Assembly: GCF_900021165.1 (NCBI RefSeq)
Contig: NZ_FCOQ01000018.1
Location: 780,229-844,228, forward strand
Direction: 5' to 3'
Origin: Paenibacillus phocaeensis
Lineage (GTDB): Bacteria; Bacillota; Bacilli; Paenibacillales; Paenibacillaceae
DNA length: 64,000 bases
Part shown: piece by piece, positions 1 to 9,003 of the stretch
Position numbering within the stretch: position 1 is the first letter of the stretch
Layout of the letters: each line of letters starts with the position of its first letter
The notes under the pieces: generated by a model
What the model was told of the DNA's origin: nothing
Databases searched by the model: none
What the model saw: only the letters and a program-made list of their open reading frames with translations
Translations under genes and position numbers: made by a program

Positions 1-285
1 CGCTTGCTGCGGCAAGCCATGCAAGGCATCCTGCGCGAGAAATCCGGCCAGCTGGCTTCGGGCATCCGCCATTTGGACGCACTGAGCCCGCTGAAGGTAA
101 TGGCGCGGGGGTACAGCCTCGTCTACGATGAACAAGGTCGACGGCTCATCAAGTCGTTGTCGGATGTGAATCCGGGCGACCGGATCACGGTGAAAGTCAC
201 GGACGGAGAACTGGATTGTCAAGTTTGGGGCATGAGGCCGGAAGGAGCGGGAGAAGAAGATGAAGGAACAGGAAACCAAGCTTAG
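1..285 (+). CDS. xseA: Exodeoxyribonuclease VII large subunit, C-terminal part
   Basis: This is the last 94 codons of XseA; the 5' part lies outside the window. Exonuclease VII degrades single-stranded DNA from both ends in the cytoplasm during repair. The visible part has the family's C-terminal signature: a helical stretch with LDALSPLKVMARGYSLV, then the short beta-rich tail around DRITVKVTDGELDCQV. The gene overlaps xseB by 26 bp, which suggests translational coupling of the two subunits. The identification rests on the tail motif plus the xseB neighbour and is firm, although no catalytic residue is visible here. Confidence 0.93.
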   Translation, partial: RLLRQAMQGILREKSGQLASGIRHLDALSPLKVMARGYSLVYDEQGRRLIKSLSDVNPGDRITVKVTDGELDCQVWGMRPEGAGEEDEGTGNQA

Positions 286-541
286 CGCGGAAGCGCAGCA
301 ACCGGAACTGAATTTCGAAGAGGCGATGAACCAGTTGGAGGACATCGTATCCCAACTGGAACACGGGGATGTCCCGCTGGAGAAAGCGATTGATCTGTTC
401 CAGCAGGGCATGCGGCTCTCGCAAATTTGCGGTCAGAAGCTGGCGCAGGTGGAGCGGAAGATCGAGATGATCGTAGAAGAGGATGGGGCGGTAGAGAAAC
501 AGCCGTTTCAGCCGCCGCTAAGCGATAGCGCGGATTTCTGA
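260..541 (+). CDS. xseB: Exodeoxyribonuclease VII small subunit
   Basis: A 93-residue protein of the XseB family, which wraps as a helical hairpin around the large subunit and is needed for exonuclease VII assembly. The family core FEEAMNQLEDIVSQLEHGDVPLEKAIDLFQQGM lies at about residues 19-51. The ATG at 260 follows GGAGCGGGAG inside the end of xseA. The length is slightly above the usual 70-85 residues because of a charged N-terminal leader and a loose C-terminal tail. It is co-transcribed with xseA upstream and ispA 8 bp downstream, the same order as in Bacillus. Confidence 0.95.
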   Translation: MKEQETKLSAEAQQPELNFEEAMNQLEDIVSQLEHGDVPLEKAIDLFQQGMRLSQICGQKLAQVERKIEMIVEEDGAVEKQPFQPPLSDSADF

Positions 542-549
542 GGAGAGCG

Positions 550-1464
550 GTGATCTTGTTGCGTCAGCAATTATCGATAGAGGAATACATGAAGGAGATT
601 CGCGAAGTCGTCTCCGCCCGCTTGGCGGCCAGCGTTCCGGCGGTCTGGGAAGTGCCGGGAACGCTGCGCCAGGCGATGGATTACTCGCTGATGGCGGGCG
701 GGAAACGACTGCGTCCGCTGCTCGTCGTGGCTGCGGCGGAAGCGCTCGGCGGCAGCCGGGAAGCGGCATTGCCCGTCGCTTGCGCCGTAGAAATGGTGCA
801 CACCTATTCGCTGATCCATGACGATTTGCCGGCCCTGGACAACGATGATTTCCGGCGCGGCAAACCGACGAATCATAAAATATTCGGGGAAGCGATGGCG
901 ATCCTGGCCGGAGACGGCTTGTTGACGCATGCTTTCTACAGCGTCGTGCAAGCGAGCCGTGAGCATGGCGTTCCGGCGGAGGCGGCGCTCGCGATCGTGG
1001 AGGAATTGTCGCGGTACGCCGGGCCCAGCGGCATGGTCGGCGGCCAGGTTGCCGACATGCAAGGCGAGCAAGGGGTGACCCGTCTGGATCAACTGCGCTA
1101 TATCCATGAGCATAAGACCGGCGACCTGATCGTATTCTCGGTAAAGGCGGGCGGGCATGTCGCATCCGGGACCGCGGAGCAGCTTGAGGCCTTGGAACGT
1201 TACGGACGAGCGCTGGGACATGCTTTCCAAATTCAGGACGATATCCTTGATCTGATCGGGGATGAGAGCAAGCTGGGCAAGAAAACGCAAAGCGACGTGG
1301 TCCAGCAGAAGGTGACCTACCCTTACTTTATTGGCATCGAATCCTCCCGGGCTGAAGTCGAACAGTTGACAAGCGAGGCGAAGGAAGCGGTGCAGGGAGG
1401 GGCCGTTCCTAACCCGCAGCGGCTGCTGGAAATCGCCGATCAGCTGCTTCGCCGCGATCATTAG
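550..1464 (+). CDS. ispA: Farnesyl diphosphate synthase (polyprenyl synthetase)
   Basis: This 304-residue trans-prenyltransferase condenses dimethylallyl/geranyl diphosphate with isopentenyl diphosphate to give farnesyl diphosphate for quinones and undecaprenyl phosphate. The first aspartate-rich motif DDLPALD is at residues 91-97, followed by DDFRRGKPTNH, and the second, FQIQDDILD, is near residue 230. GGKRLRP near residue 51 is the substrate-binding motif. The start is uncertain: GTG at 550 is only 2-3 nt from AGGAGAG, so TTG at 556 or 559, or ATG at 589, may be used. It sits in the xseAB-ispA-dxs cluster, so two isoprenoid steps are adjacent. Confidence 0.94.
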   Translation: MILLRQQLSIEEYMKEIREVVSARLAASVPAVWEVPGTLRQAMDYSLMAGGKRLRPLLVVAAAEALGGSREAALPVACAVEMVHTYSLIHDDLPALDNDDFRRGKPTNHKIFGEAMAILAGDGLLTHAFYSVVQASREHGVPAEAALAIVEELSRYAGPSGMVGGQVADMQGEQGVTRLDQLRYIHEHKTGDLIVFSVKAGGHVASGTAEQLEALERYGRALGHAFQIQDDILDLIGDESKLGKKTQSDVVQQKVTYPYFIGIESSRAEVEQLTSEAKEAVQGGAVPNPQRLLEIADQLLRRDH

Positions 1465-1525
1465 TCCTTCATTCGTCACGGGTCGAAATCAGGGAAAAAT
1501 GACTCGTTTATCCGTTGCAAGTGAT

Positions 1526-1554
1526 TTCGACATCATCGTGACATATGGTATAAT
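1526..1554 (+). promoter_or_regulatory. Probable sigma-A promoter for dxs
   Basis: A perfect TATAAT at 1549-1554 lies 17 bp downstream of TTCGAC at 1526-1531, which is a weak match to TTGACA. It lies in the 169-bp gap between ispA and dxs and would give dxs-tlyA its own transcript in addition to read-through from xseAB-ispA. Confidence 0.5.
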
Positions 1555-1633
1555 GAAGGCTATTATCATCTATGCAAGAAGGAGCCGGTAGCAGGAAACG
1601 GCTTTTTGAACCATACATTAAGGAAAGCGGGGA

Positions 1634-3544
1634 ATGGCTGTGCTGCTTTCGCAAATACATGAGCCTGCCGATCTGAAAAACTTGTCCCTGGAGCAATTGA
1701 CGCCGCTCGCTGAGGAAATCCGTCAGTTCTTGATCGAAAAGCTGTCGGTGACCGGCGGGCATTTGGCTTCGAATTTGGGCGTGGTGGAATTGACGATCGC
1801 CCTGCACTATTGCTATAACAGTCCGCAGGATAAATTTATCTTTGACGTAGGCCATCAGGCTTATGTACATAAAATATTGACCGGGCGGATGGACCAGTTC
1901 GACACGCTTCGTAAGCTTCACGGATTATGCGGATTTGTCAAACGAAGTGAGAGCGAGCATGACGTGTGGGAAGCAGGGCATAGCAGCACCTCGCTTTCAG
2001 CGGCGATGGGGATGGCCCTTGCCCGGGATCTGAAGGGCGAGTCGAACCGGGTGATTGCGGTCATCGGAGACGGCGCGCTGACCGGAGGCATGGCGTTTGA
2101 AGCGCTGAATCATATCGGTCATGAGAAGAAGGATCTGATGGTGATCCTGAATGACAACGAAATGTCGATTGCGCCCAATGTCGGAGCCCTGCACAATTAC
2201 TTGACCAAAATCCGTTCCGACCGCAATTATCTGCGGGCCAAGGACGAGGTCGAGCAGCTGCTGAAGAAGATTCCGGCCATCGGCGGTAAAGTGGCCAAAA
2301 CCGTGGAGCGGGTGAAGGACAGCCTCAAATATTTGATGGTATCCGGCGTCTTGTTCGAGGAGCTGGGCTTCAAATACCTGGGGCCGGTAGACGGCCACGA
2401 CTTGCCGGGGCTGATCGATTCCTTCAAGCAAGCGAATAACGTGAGCGGTCCGGTGCTGGTGCATGTCCTGACCACCAAAGGCAAAGGATATACGCCGGCA
2501 GAGCAGGATTCGTACAAATGGCATGGCATTACGCCGTATAAAATCGAGTCTGGCCAGCTGCTGAAGGCGGTTGGCAACCCGATGTACACAGAGGTATTCG
2601 GGCAGACGCTGATCGAGCTGGCCGAACAGGACGAACGCATCGTAGCCGTGACGCCGGCCATGCCGGGCGGTTCCGGGCTGATCAAATTCGGGGAACGGTT
2701 CCCCGGCCGCATGATCGATGTCGGCATCGCCGAGCAGCACGCCGCTACGATGTGCGCGGCCATGGCGATGGAAGGTATGAAGCCGGTATATGCCGTCTAT
2801 TCCACCTTCATGCAGCGAGCCTATGACCAGATTGTCCATGACATTTGCCGCCACAACGCCAACGTGATGTTCGCCATTGACCGGGCCGGATTTGTCGGCG
2901 CAGACGGGGAGACGCATCAAGGGGTATACGATATCGCTTTTATGCGCCATATTCCGAATCTCGTCTTGATGATGCCGAAGGATGAGAATGAACTGCGCCA
3001 TATGATGAAGACGGCGCTCGAATATAACGACGGGCCGATCGCTTACCGCTATCCGCGGATTAATGTGCCGGGAGTCCCGCTGGACAAAGAGCTGGTGCCG
3101 ATACCAATCGGAACCTGGGAAATGCTGCGGGAAGGCGACAGCGTGACGATCATCGCGGTTGGACCGATGGTCCAGGTTGCCGAGGCCGCGGCGGAAATGC
3201 TGAAGCGGGAGGGGGTGTCCGCTGCGGTTGTGAACGCTCGCTTCTTAAAGCCGCTTGACGGAGATATGCTGGATCGATTAGCGGAGGGCAGCGGGAAGAT
3301 GATTGTGCTGGAGGAAGCTTCGCAGGCAGGAGGCTTAGGCAGTGCGATATTGGAGCATTATGCCGAGCGTGGAATCCACGGGCTTGACATTCATCTGATG
3401 GGAATCCCGGATCGCTTTATCGAACACGGCAGCATCAAGGAACAATTGGAGGAAGTGGGCTTAACGGCCGAAAACGTCGTCCTCGAGGTTCAGAAGTTAC
3501 GGGGCAATTCGCATTTAACCTTAGGCAAAAAAGTAAATTATTGA
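1634..3544 (+). CDS. dxs: 1-deoxy-D-xylulose-5-phosphate synthase
   Basis: A 636-residue thiamine diphosphate enzyme that joins pyruvate and glyceraldehyde 3-phosphate, the first step of the MEP isoprenoid pathway. The TPP/Mg motif starts with GDGALTGG at about residue 145 and ends with NDNEMS. The transketolase-like pyrimidine domain follows, with [17 protein letters not shown] carrying the conserved glutamate, and a C-terminal transketolase domain ends the protein. Length is typical for the family (620-640). The start ATG has GGGG just upstream. Together with ispA it makes an isoprenoid block, and tlyA follows after 12 bp in the same operon. Confidence 0.97.
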   Translation: MAVLLSQIHEPADLKNLSLEQLTPLAEEIRQFLIEKLSVTGGHLASNLGVVELTIALHYCYNSPQDKFIFDVGHQAYVHKILTGRMDQFDTLRKLHGLCGFVKRSESEHDVWEAGHSSTSLSAAMGMALARDLKGESNRVIAVIGDGALTGGMAFEALNHIGHEKKDLMVILNDNEMSIAPNVGALHNYLTKIRSDRNYLRAKDEVEQLLKKIPAIGGKVAKTVERVKDSLKYLMVSGVLFEELGFKYLGPVDGHDLPGLIDSFKQANNVSGPVLVHVLTTKGKGYTPAEQDSYKWHGITPYKIESGQLLKAVGNPMYTEVFGQTLIELAEQDERIVAVTPAMPGGSGLIKFGERFPGRMIDVGIAEQHAATMCAAMAMEGMKPVYAVYSTFMQRAYDQIVHDICRHNANVMFAIDRAGFVGADGETHQGVYDIAFMRHIPNLVLMMPKDENELRHMMKTALEYNDGPIAYRYPRINVPGVPLDKELVPIPIGTWEMLREGDSVTIIAVGPMVQVAEAAAEMLKREGVSAAVVNARFLKPLDGDMLDRLAEGSGKMIVLEEASQAGGLGSAILEHYAERGIHGLDIHLMGIPDRFIEHGSIKEQLEEVGLTAENVVLEVQKLRGNSHLTLGKKVNY

Positions 3545-3556
3545 CGGGAGATTGGC

Positions 3557-4414
3557 ATGTCGGTTTCCAAGGAACGCGTAGACGTCCTGCTCGTGGAGCA
3601 GGGATATTTCGATAGCAGGGAGAAGGCAAAAGCTGCGATTATGGCCGGACTGGTATTCGGCGGACAGGAGCGGCTTGAGAAGGCGGGAACGAAAATTCCC
3701 CGCGATACCGCATTGTCCGTGAAAGGAGCCATACACCCTTATGTCAGCCGGGGCGGGTTGAAGCTGGAAAAGGCGATCAAGCGCTTTGATCTCGATCTGG
3801 CGGGGCGAACGATGCTGGACATCGGCTCATCCACCGGAGGATTCACGGATTGTGCCCTGCAGCATGGCGCCGACTACGTATATGCCATCGATGTTGGATA
3901 TAATCAGCTTGATTGGTCGCTGCGGAATAATCCGCGGGTGAATGTCAAGGAGCGGACGAACTTCCGTTATATGACGCCGGAGGATCTGGACGGCCCTAAG
4001 CCGGATTTTGCCAGCATCGACGTGTCCTTCATTTCGCTCCGAATCATCCTTCCGCCGCTGCTCGCGCTGCTGCAGCGTCCGGCGGATATCGCCGCGCTGA
4101 TCAAGCCGCAGTTTGAGGCCGGCCGTGAGAAGGTTGGCAAATCAGGCGTCGTTCGCGATCCAAAGGTGCATCAGGAAGTGCTGGAGACGGTGCTGAGTTT
4201 TGCGGTGGAACAAGGCTACGAAGTGGCCGGGTTAACGTTCTCGCCGATCACCGGCGGTGAAGGCAACATCGAATTTTTGGCCCACCTTAGGCTGGAGGAT
4301 GCCGCGGGTCGCGGGGAGGTGCCGGCGGAGGCGCGGTTCTCCCAGATCCGCGAAATGGCCGCGAGCGTAGTCCAGGAAGCATCCAACACCTTTGCCGGAG
4401 GCTCATCCAAGTGA
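3557..4414 (+). CDS. tlyA: TlyA-family 2'-O-ribose rRNA methyltransferase (YqxC-like)
   Basis: A 285-residue protein with an N-terminal S4 RNA-binding domain (about residues 6-65) and a C-terminal FtsJ-like methyltransferase domain. DIGSSTGGFTD is the SAM-binding motif, and DVSFISL and IKPQFEAG carry further catalytic-core residues. Mycobacterial TlyA methylates 16S and 23S rRNA at cytidine 2'-OH and affects capreomycin sensitivity; that activity here is inferred from family membership. The gene is often labelled hemolysin, which is probably misleading. The start ATG has GGGAGA 5-6 nt upstream. The 3' end of the gene is also the left arm of a terminator hairpin. Confidence 0.92.
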   Translation: MSVSKERVDVLLVEQGYFDSREKAKAAIMAGLVFGGQERLEKAGTKIPRDTALSVKGAIHPYVSRGGLKLEKAIKRFDLDLAGRTMLDIGSSTGGFTDCALQHGADYVYAIDVGYNQLDWSLRNNPRVNVKERTNFRYMTPEDLDGPKPDFASIDVSFISLRIILPPLLALLQRPADIAALIKPQFEAGREKVGKSGVVRDPKVHQEVLETVLSFAVEQGYEVAGLTFSPITGGEGNIEFLAHLRLEDAAGRGEVPAEARFSQIREMAASVVQEASNTFAGGSSK

Positions 4415-4427
4415 TGGGTCTTTTTTT
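4400..4427 (+). terminator. Intrinsic terminator overlapping the end of tlyA
   Basis: Arms 4400-4407 and 4413-4420 form an 8-bp stem with two G-U pairs and a 5-nt loop, followed by seven T. The tlyA stop codon (4412-4414) lies across the loop and right arm, so the last codons of tlyA are part of the terminator. Confidence 0.75.
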
Positions 4428-4439
4428 GCATGCTTGGGC

Positions 4440-4468
4440 TTGCAAATCGAACGCCTGTTCCCTATAAT
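4440..4468 (+). promoter_or_regulatory. Sigma-A promoter for the 4572 gene and argR-recN
   Basis: TTGCAA at 4440-4445, a 17-bp spacer, and a perfect TATAAT at 4463-4468. It lies just after the tlyA terminator and about 100 bp before the next gene, so a new transcription unit starts here. Confidence 0.7.
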
Positions 4469-4571
4469 GAAATCAAAACCGTGCATTGTCCTCATTTCCC
4501 CCACATTTTGTGATTGATCTGACAGGAGCTGATCATGGCGACGTCGAACTAAGTGGATGAGGTGATCATCG

Positions 4572-5051
4572 TTGGGAGCTTATTCGGATGGTATTCTGAT
4601 GGTAGTGATCGCGGCAATTGCGGCTTATTTGCTGTACCGTGGTTTCCGCTCTTGGGTTCGCAAGCCGTTCTCCTTAAGATCCGGCATCGGTTTTGAGATG
4701 AATGAGGAGATTCTGGAGCACCCTGCTGTAGATCTGCTGGAGCAGGCAGGCTACGAGGTCGTTAGCGATAAATTGAAGGTGCCGCTCACTTTCAGTGTGG
4801 ACGGCGAGCTCTTGCACAGCAGGCTGTTTATCGACTATATTGCGGTCAAGAACGGGGAATTCTATCTGGTAAGAACCGCGCGGGAACGCTTCCCGGTGGA
4901 ATGGACAGGCAGTGGCTTGCGCCGGGATCTGCTGCCATTCCTGCTGCTGTATCCGGAATGCGCCGGCGTGTTATACGTGGACCCGGATCAAGGGGAACTT
5001 AAGCGAATCTCCTTAACGACAGATGACGACGAAGAAGATGAATCGGCCTGA
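4572..5051 (+). CDS. Small membrane-anchored protein of unknown function
   Basis: A 159-residue protein I do not recognise. Residues 8-25 are one hydrophobic segment followed by RSWVRK, so the short N-terminus is probably outside and the body cytosolic. The body (residues 45-145) alternates charged and hydrophobic residues in a compact alpha/beta pattern reminiscent of small nuclease-like folds, with [20 protein letters not shown] as the most distinctive stretch, but no catalytic motif can be named. The tail is acidic. The start is TTG at 4572 with GAGGTGA upstream. It is placed between tlyA and argR, where B. subtilis has no gene, and the likely promoter is at 4440-4468. Confidence 0.75.
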   Translation: MGAYSDGILMVVIAAIAAYLLYRGFRSWVRKPFSLRSGIGFEMNEEILEHPAVDLLEQAGYEVVSDKLKVPLTFSVDGELLHSRLFIDYIAVKNGEFYLVRTARERFPVEWTGSGLRRDLLPFLLLYPECAGVLYVDPDQGELKRISLTTDDDEEDESA

Positions 5052-5088
5052 GTCGACACTCTCGATCCACAGGCAAATGGAGGGCACA

Positions 5089-5541
5089 ATGAAAGGGCAT
5101 AGACATATCAAGATTCGGGAAATTATTTCGGCAAGAGAAATCGAAACGCAGGATGAGTTGGTGGAAGCGCTGCGCGAGGCGGGATATCAAGTTACCCAGG
5201 CGACGGTCTCCCGCGACATCAAGGAGCTGATGCTGATCAAGGTGCCGACGGATGACGGCAGATACAAGTACTCCATGCCGACGGCGCAGCGGTATAACCC
5301 GGTGCAGAAGCTTCAACGGGCTCTGGTGGACAGCTTTGTGCACATCGACCACACCGGCAATTTGGTCGTGATGAAGTGCCTTCCAGGGACGGCGAATTCG
5401 GTGGCCGTACTGCTTGATAATATGGAGTGGCCGGATTTGCTCGGCACGATTTGCGGAGACGACACGATTTTGCTGATCTGTCGTAATGAGGAATACAGCC
5501 TGTTTTTGATCGAACAGATCATGGGATACATATCGAATTAA
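5089..5541 (+). CDS. argR: Arginine repressor/activator (ArgR/AhrC family)
   Basis: A 150-residue hexameric regulator that senses L-arginine and represses biosynthesis while activating catabolism genes. The N-terminal winged helix contains the DNA-contact motif [11 protein letters not shown] at about residues 38-48. The C-terminal domain carries [14 protein letters not shown], the arginine-binding segment with the paired aspartates. I chose ATG 5089 ([11 protein letters not shown]) because GGAGGG lies directly upstream and the length then matches AhrC. The frame is open upstream to 5023, but that part overlaps the previous gene and looks unlike ArgR. The argR-recN linkage is the same as in Bacillus. 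Confidence 0.95.
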   Translation: MKGHRHIKIREIISAREIETQDELVEALREAGYQVTQATVSRDIKELMLIKVPTDDGRYKYSMPTAQRYNPVQKLQRALVDSFVHIDHTGNLVVMKCLPGTANSVAVLLDNMEWPDLLGTICGDDTILLICRNEEYSLFLIEQIMGYISN

Positions 5542-5568
5542 GTTTGGGTTTAGGAAGGAGTGCCTCGC

Positions 5569-7308
5569 ATGTTGGTTCATTTATCCATTCGTAATCTGGC
5601 AGTGGTTGAAGCCGTGGATGTATCGTTTGGTTCCGGCTTTCATGTCCTCACGGGGGAGACGGGCGCGGGGAAATCGATTATTATCGATGCGCTGGGCTTG
5701 ATCGCCGGCGGCCGGGGTTCGGCTGAATTGATCCGTTATGGCTGCGACAAGGCCGAGATGGAGGCCTCCTTCGATCTTCCGGCGGGACATCCGGTCTGGG
5801 CAACGCTGGAGGGACTCGGCATCGCCGGGGATCCCGGGGAGCATCTGATCATTCGCCGGGAGATCAGCGTTCAAGGCAAGAGTTCGGCCCGCGTTAACGG
5901 CCAACTGGTTAATTTATCGATGCTGCGCGAGGTGGGGGACGAGCTCATCAATCTCCATGGTCAACATGAGCATCAAACCTTGCTTCGGCCGGAACGTCAT
6001 CTTGAGCTGCTGGACGCTTACGGGGCAGAATCGATTGAACCGGTCAAGGCGGCGTATCAAGCGACTTATGCAGAATTTGTTCGCATCGATAAGGAATATC
6101 ACGAGCTTCGCAATACGAGCCAACAGGCGCTGCAGATGCTTGATTTATACCGTTTTCAGCTTGGTGAGATTGCGGCAGCCGAGCTAAAACCGGGGGAAGA
6201 TGAATTACTCGCGGAGGAAAAGGTCAAGCTATCCCATAGCGAGAAAATGATGGAGTCCATCTCGAAAGCTTATGACCTCTTGTACGGTCCCCAGGGACTT
6301 GATGCGATCGCCAAAGCCGTTTCGAAATTAAGCGAAGTATCGGCTTATGACAGCAAAGGAATTTCGCCTCTTCTGGAGCAACTGCAATCCGCTTATTATC
6401 AACTTGAGGATGCGTCTTACAGCTTGCGGACCTACCGGGAACGGATCGAGTTTAACCCCGAACGGCTTGAGGAAGTGGAGGAACGCCTGGATTTGATTTC
6501 AACGCTCCGGCGCAAATATGGAGACGACATTCAAGGAATTCTTACTTACTATGAGAAGATTCGCCAGGAAACCGATGTTTTGGAGAACAAGGATGAACGC
6601 TTGGAGCAGCTTCAGATGGAGCGGGAGAAATTAACGGCCAAGCTGATGAAACAAGCCTTCGAGTTGAGTGCAGTACGGCAGCTTATGGCGGATGAGCTCG
6701 CAGCTCAGATTGAGACGGAGCTTAAGGACCTGCAGATGGGACGAACTTCTCTGCAAGTGAAGCTGACCCTTCTGGAGGACGCGCACGGTTTGGAATGGGA
6801 AGGGAAGAAGATCCGTCCCAGCAAACACGGCATCGAGAATGCCGAATTCCTGATCTCGCCGAACCCTGGAGAACCTCTCCGACCGTTAAGCAAAATTGCC
6901 TCCGGCGGCGAGTTATCCCGGATGATGCTGGCGCTCAAGAGCATTTTTGCCCGGCATGAGCAGGTTCCCGTGCTGATCTTCGACGAAGTCGATACCGGTG
7001 TCAGCGGCCGAGCGGCTCAGTCGATTGCCGATAAATTATCGCGGTTGTCCGCGATGTGTCAGGTATTCGCCATTACCCACCTGCCGCAGGTGGCCTGCAT
7101 GGCCGATCGACAGTATTTAATTGAGAAGGTCGTTGAAGACGGCCGCACGATGACGCGTGTCGAATCTTTAGATGAAGCGGGACGGGTGAATGAATTGGCC
7201 CGCATGCTCGGCGGGGTCGAAATCACGGAGAAGACGCAGCACCATGCCCAGGAAATGCTGAAGCTGGCACAGGCACAAAAGGATGCTTTATTAAGTCCGG
7301 CACAATGA
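5569..7308 (+). CDS. recN: DNA repair protein RecN
   Basis: A 579-residue SMC-like ATPase that acts early in double-strand break repair. Walker A GETGAGKS is at residues 29-36. The middle is a long coiled coil (about 160-360). The ABC-type signature is in ASGGELSRMMLALKS, and Walker B is LIFDEVDTGVSG. Length is close to the family norm (550-580). I chose ATG 5569 since AAGGAG lies 8 nt before it; the GTG at 5560 is inside that ribosome binding site. It follows argR by 27 bp. Confidence 0.96.
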   Translation: MLVHLSIRNLAVVEAVDVSFGSGFHVLTGETGAGKSIIIDALGLIAGGRGSAELIRYGCDKAEMEASFDLPAGHPVWATLEGLGIAGDPGEHLIIRREISVQGKSSARVNGQLVNLSMLREVGDELINLHGQHEHQTLLRPERHLELLDAYGAESIEPVKAAYQATYAEFVRIDKEYHELRNTSQQALQMLDLYRFQLGEIAAAELKPGEDELLAEEKVKLSHSEKMMESISKAYDLLYGPQGLDAIAKAVSKLSEVSAYDSKGISPLLEQLQSAYYQLEDASYSLRTYRERIEFNPERLEEVEERLDLISTLRRKYGDDIQGILTYYEKIRQETDVLENKDERLEQLQMEREKLTAKLMKQAFELSAVRQLMADELAAQIETELKDLQMGRTSLQVKLTLLEDAHGLEWEGKKIRPSKHGIENAEFLISPNPGEPLRPLSKIASGGELSRMMLALKSIFARHEQVPVLIFDEVDTGVSGRAAQSIADKLSRLSAMCQVFAITHLPQVACMADRQYLIEKVVEDGRTMTRVESLDEAGRVNELARMLGGVEITEKTQHHAQEMLKLAQAQKDALLSPAQ

Positions 7309-7315
7309 TTGACAG

Positions 7316-7344
7316 TAATAAAACACCTGACCCGGGGTATCTTA
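7316..7344 (+). promoter_or_regulatory. Possible forespore (sigma-F/G) promoter for spoIVB
   Basis: TAATA at 7316-7320 and TATCTTA at 7338-7344 with a 17-bp spacer match the sigma-G consensus GMATR / CATNHTA at 4 of 5 and 6 of 7 positions. In B. subtilis spoIVB is transcribed in the forespore, so the site makes sense, but the match is imperfect. Confidence 0.4.
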
Positions 7345-7407
7345 TAGGTACGCAATTGGCGACCACCTTTTCGTCAAGCGAAAGAAGCTAAGGGAGCGTG
7401 ACAGCCA

Positions 7408-8736
7408 TTGAACCCGAACCTCAGGAATAGAATGCTCGGTCTTTTTCTTGCCTTCTTCTTTTGTTTTCTCGGCACGTCGGCCGCTGAAGGGCGGCTTCCT
7501 GCATTGCCGGACGAGTTGCGCCTGTTTCAGGGTCAGGGAACTCAAATTTCATTAGCTCTGCCCGTACAGGCCGAAGTCAGTGTGGATCGGCCCGATGTGG
7601 TGATGTTGAACGGGCAGGCTAACCCATCCATGAAAGTATCCTTGGGAAATCCGCTCAAGCTTTCGTCGCTTCGGAGTGGAGAAGCCAACCTCCGTATGAA
7701 ATTATTCGGTCAAATTCCTCTGAAGACCGTCAAGGTCAATGTCATTCCGGACCTCAAAGTGATTCCCGGCGGGCAAACCATCGGCGTGAAGGTGAAGTCC
7801 GCCGGGATCTTAGTGGTCGGCCATCATCAGGTTATCACCGATACCGGCAAGGTCTCTCCCGGCGAAACTGCGGGAATTCAAGCCGGTGATTTAATCACCC
7901 ACATTAATGGAACCAAACTGCAGGATGTCCGCGAGGTGGCTGATATAGCGGCAGATGCCGGCAAGCATCAGCGGCCATTGAAGATTACCTATGTGCGGGA
8001 CGGGAAAGAATTTAACACGTCCTTAAGTCCGGCGTTCGATCAGCAGGATCAGGCCTGGAGACTGGGTCTGTATATCCGGGATTCCGCCGCAGGGGTGGGT
8101 ACGCTAACCTTCTATGCCCCCGATCATGGGGTATATGGAGCCTTGGGCCACATCATCACCGACATGAACACGCAGACGCCGATTGTAGTCGGCAGCGGCC
8201 AAATTCTTCAATCCAGCGTAACCTCGATCTCCAAGAGCGAAAGCGGAGAACCCGGGGAGAAAAGGGCTCATTTTCTGAAGGAAGGTAAAATCTTAGGCAA
8301 TATCGAGCGCAATACGCATTTTGGGATCTTCGGGAAGATGTCGCAAAATCCAGAGCACAGCGTATTTCAGAAACCGGTCCCCGTTGCTTTTGCGGAGGAA
8401 GTGAAGGAAGGGCCGGCGGAAATTCTCACGGTGGTGGAAGGTCAACGCGTAGAGCGATTTAAGGTTGAGATCGTCCATGTTTCCAAACAGAATGCTCCGG
8501 AAACGAAGGGGTTGGTCATTCGCATTACGGATCCGCGCCTCGTAGAGAAAACGGGCGGGATCGTTCAAGGCATGAGCGGCAGTCCGATCCTTCAAAACGG
8601 AAAGCTGATTGGGGCGGTCACCCATGTGTTTGTCAACGACCCGAAATCAGGGTACGGTTGCTTCATTGAATGGATGCTGCAGGATGCCGGCATTCTGAAA
8701 GGGAAGGATACGCAGCAAAATCTTAAGGCGAGCTAA
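7408..8736 (+). CDS. spoIVB: SpoIVB serine peptidase, forespore-to-mother-cell signal
   Basis: A 442-residue secreted S55-family peptidase. In B. subtilis it crosses the inner forespore membrane and cleaves SpoIVFA to trigger pro-sigma-K processing. The N-terminus is a membrane-spanning signal (residues 9-26). A PDZ domain covers about residues 115-205 (SPGETAGIQAGDLITHINGT). The catalytic His is in YGALGHIITD and the nucleophile Ser in GMSGSPI. The start is TTG 7408 with AGGGAG about 12 nt upstream, a rather long gap. Placement before spo0A is the classic order. The last codons form a terminator arm. Confidence 0.96.
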   Translation: MNPNLRNRMLGLFLAFFFCFLGTSAAEGRLPALPDELRLFQGQGTQISLALPVQAEVSVDRPDVVMLNGQANPSMKVSLGNPLKLSSLRSGEANLRMKLFGQIPLKTVKVNVIPDLKVIPGGQTIGVKVKSAGILVVGHHQVITDTGKVSPGETAGIQAGDLITHINGTKLQDVREVADIAADAGKHQRPLKITYVRDGKEFNTSLSPAFDQQDQAWRLGLYIRDSAAGVGTLTFYAPDHGVYGALGHIITDMNTQTPIVVGSGQILQSSVTSISKSESGEPGEKRAHFLKEGKILGNIERNTHFGIFGKMSQNPEHSVFQKPVPVAFAEEVKEGPAEILTVVEGQRVERFKVEIVHVSKQNAPETKGLVIRITDPRLVEKTGGIVQGMSGSPILQNGKLIGAVTHVFVNDPKSGYGCFIEWMLQDAGILKGKDTQQNLKAS

Positions 8737-8758
8737 TCGCTGCCTTAAGATTTTTTTT
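8719..8758 (+). terminator. Intrinsic terminator after spoIVB
   Basis: AATCTTAAGGC (8719-8729) pairs perfectly with GCCTTAAGATT (8742-8752). A nested AGC/GCT pair lies in the loop, and eight T end the hairpin. The left arm lies inside the spoIVB coding sequence, whose stop is at 8734-8736. Confidence 0.9.
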
Positions 8759-8787
8759 ATCCAGAAGGTGTAGAAGGGGACAACGGT

Positions 8788-8939
8788 ATCGACAAACAAC
8801 ACCGAGTTCCTGTATGCATTTGTCGAATGAATCCGAACTGAATCAGATTGTGTAGATAAATATTTTATTATATCTCATGCCTGTAAAAAAATAAATAAAA
8901 ATAATTTTCGACAGAAGGAATTTACTTTTGCATGTCGAA
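8788..8939 (+). promoter_or_regulatory. Cluster of Spo0A boxes upstream of spo0A
   Basis: Three perfect copies of the Spo0A box TGTCGAA lie at 8821-8827 (+), 8907-8913 (-) and 8933-8939 (+). A fourth site at 8788-8794 (-) has one mismatch. The last perfect box overlaps the -10 element of the sigma-H-type promoter. In B. subtilis phosphorylated Spo0A binds such boxes to switch spo0A from its vegetative to its sporulation promoter, so autoregulation is expected here. Confidence 0.85.
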
Positions 8940-8942
8940 TCC
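8914..8942 (+). promoter_or_regulatory. Sigma-H promoter for spo0A
   Basis: GAAGGAATT at 8914-8922 matches the sigma-H -35 consensus RNAGGAWWW. After an 11-bp spacer, GTCGAATCC at 8934-8942 fits RNNGAATWW at all but the last two positions. It lies 61 bp before the start codon. It corresponds to the sporulation promoter Ps of B. subtilis. A separate vegetative promoter may lie in the AT-rich stretch 8848-8876, but I cannot fix it. Confidence 0.75.
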
Positions 8943-9003
8943 TTATTCTGGGAAGAGGAGAAACAAAGAAGAACATCCATTTACCTGAAGGAGGAAGTAG
9001 GCA

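Noticed and set aside
1997..3001. A 334-codon minus-strand open frame opposite dxs
   Set aside because: Shadow of dxs with His/Gln/Arg-rich translation and no ribosome binding site.
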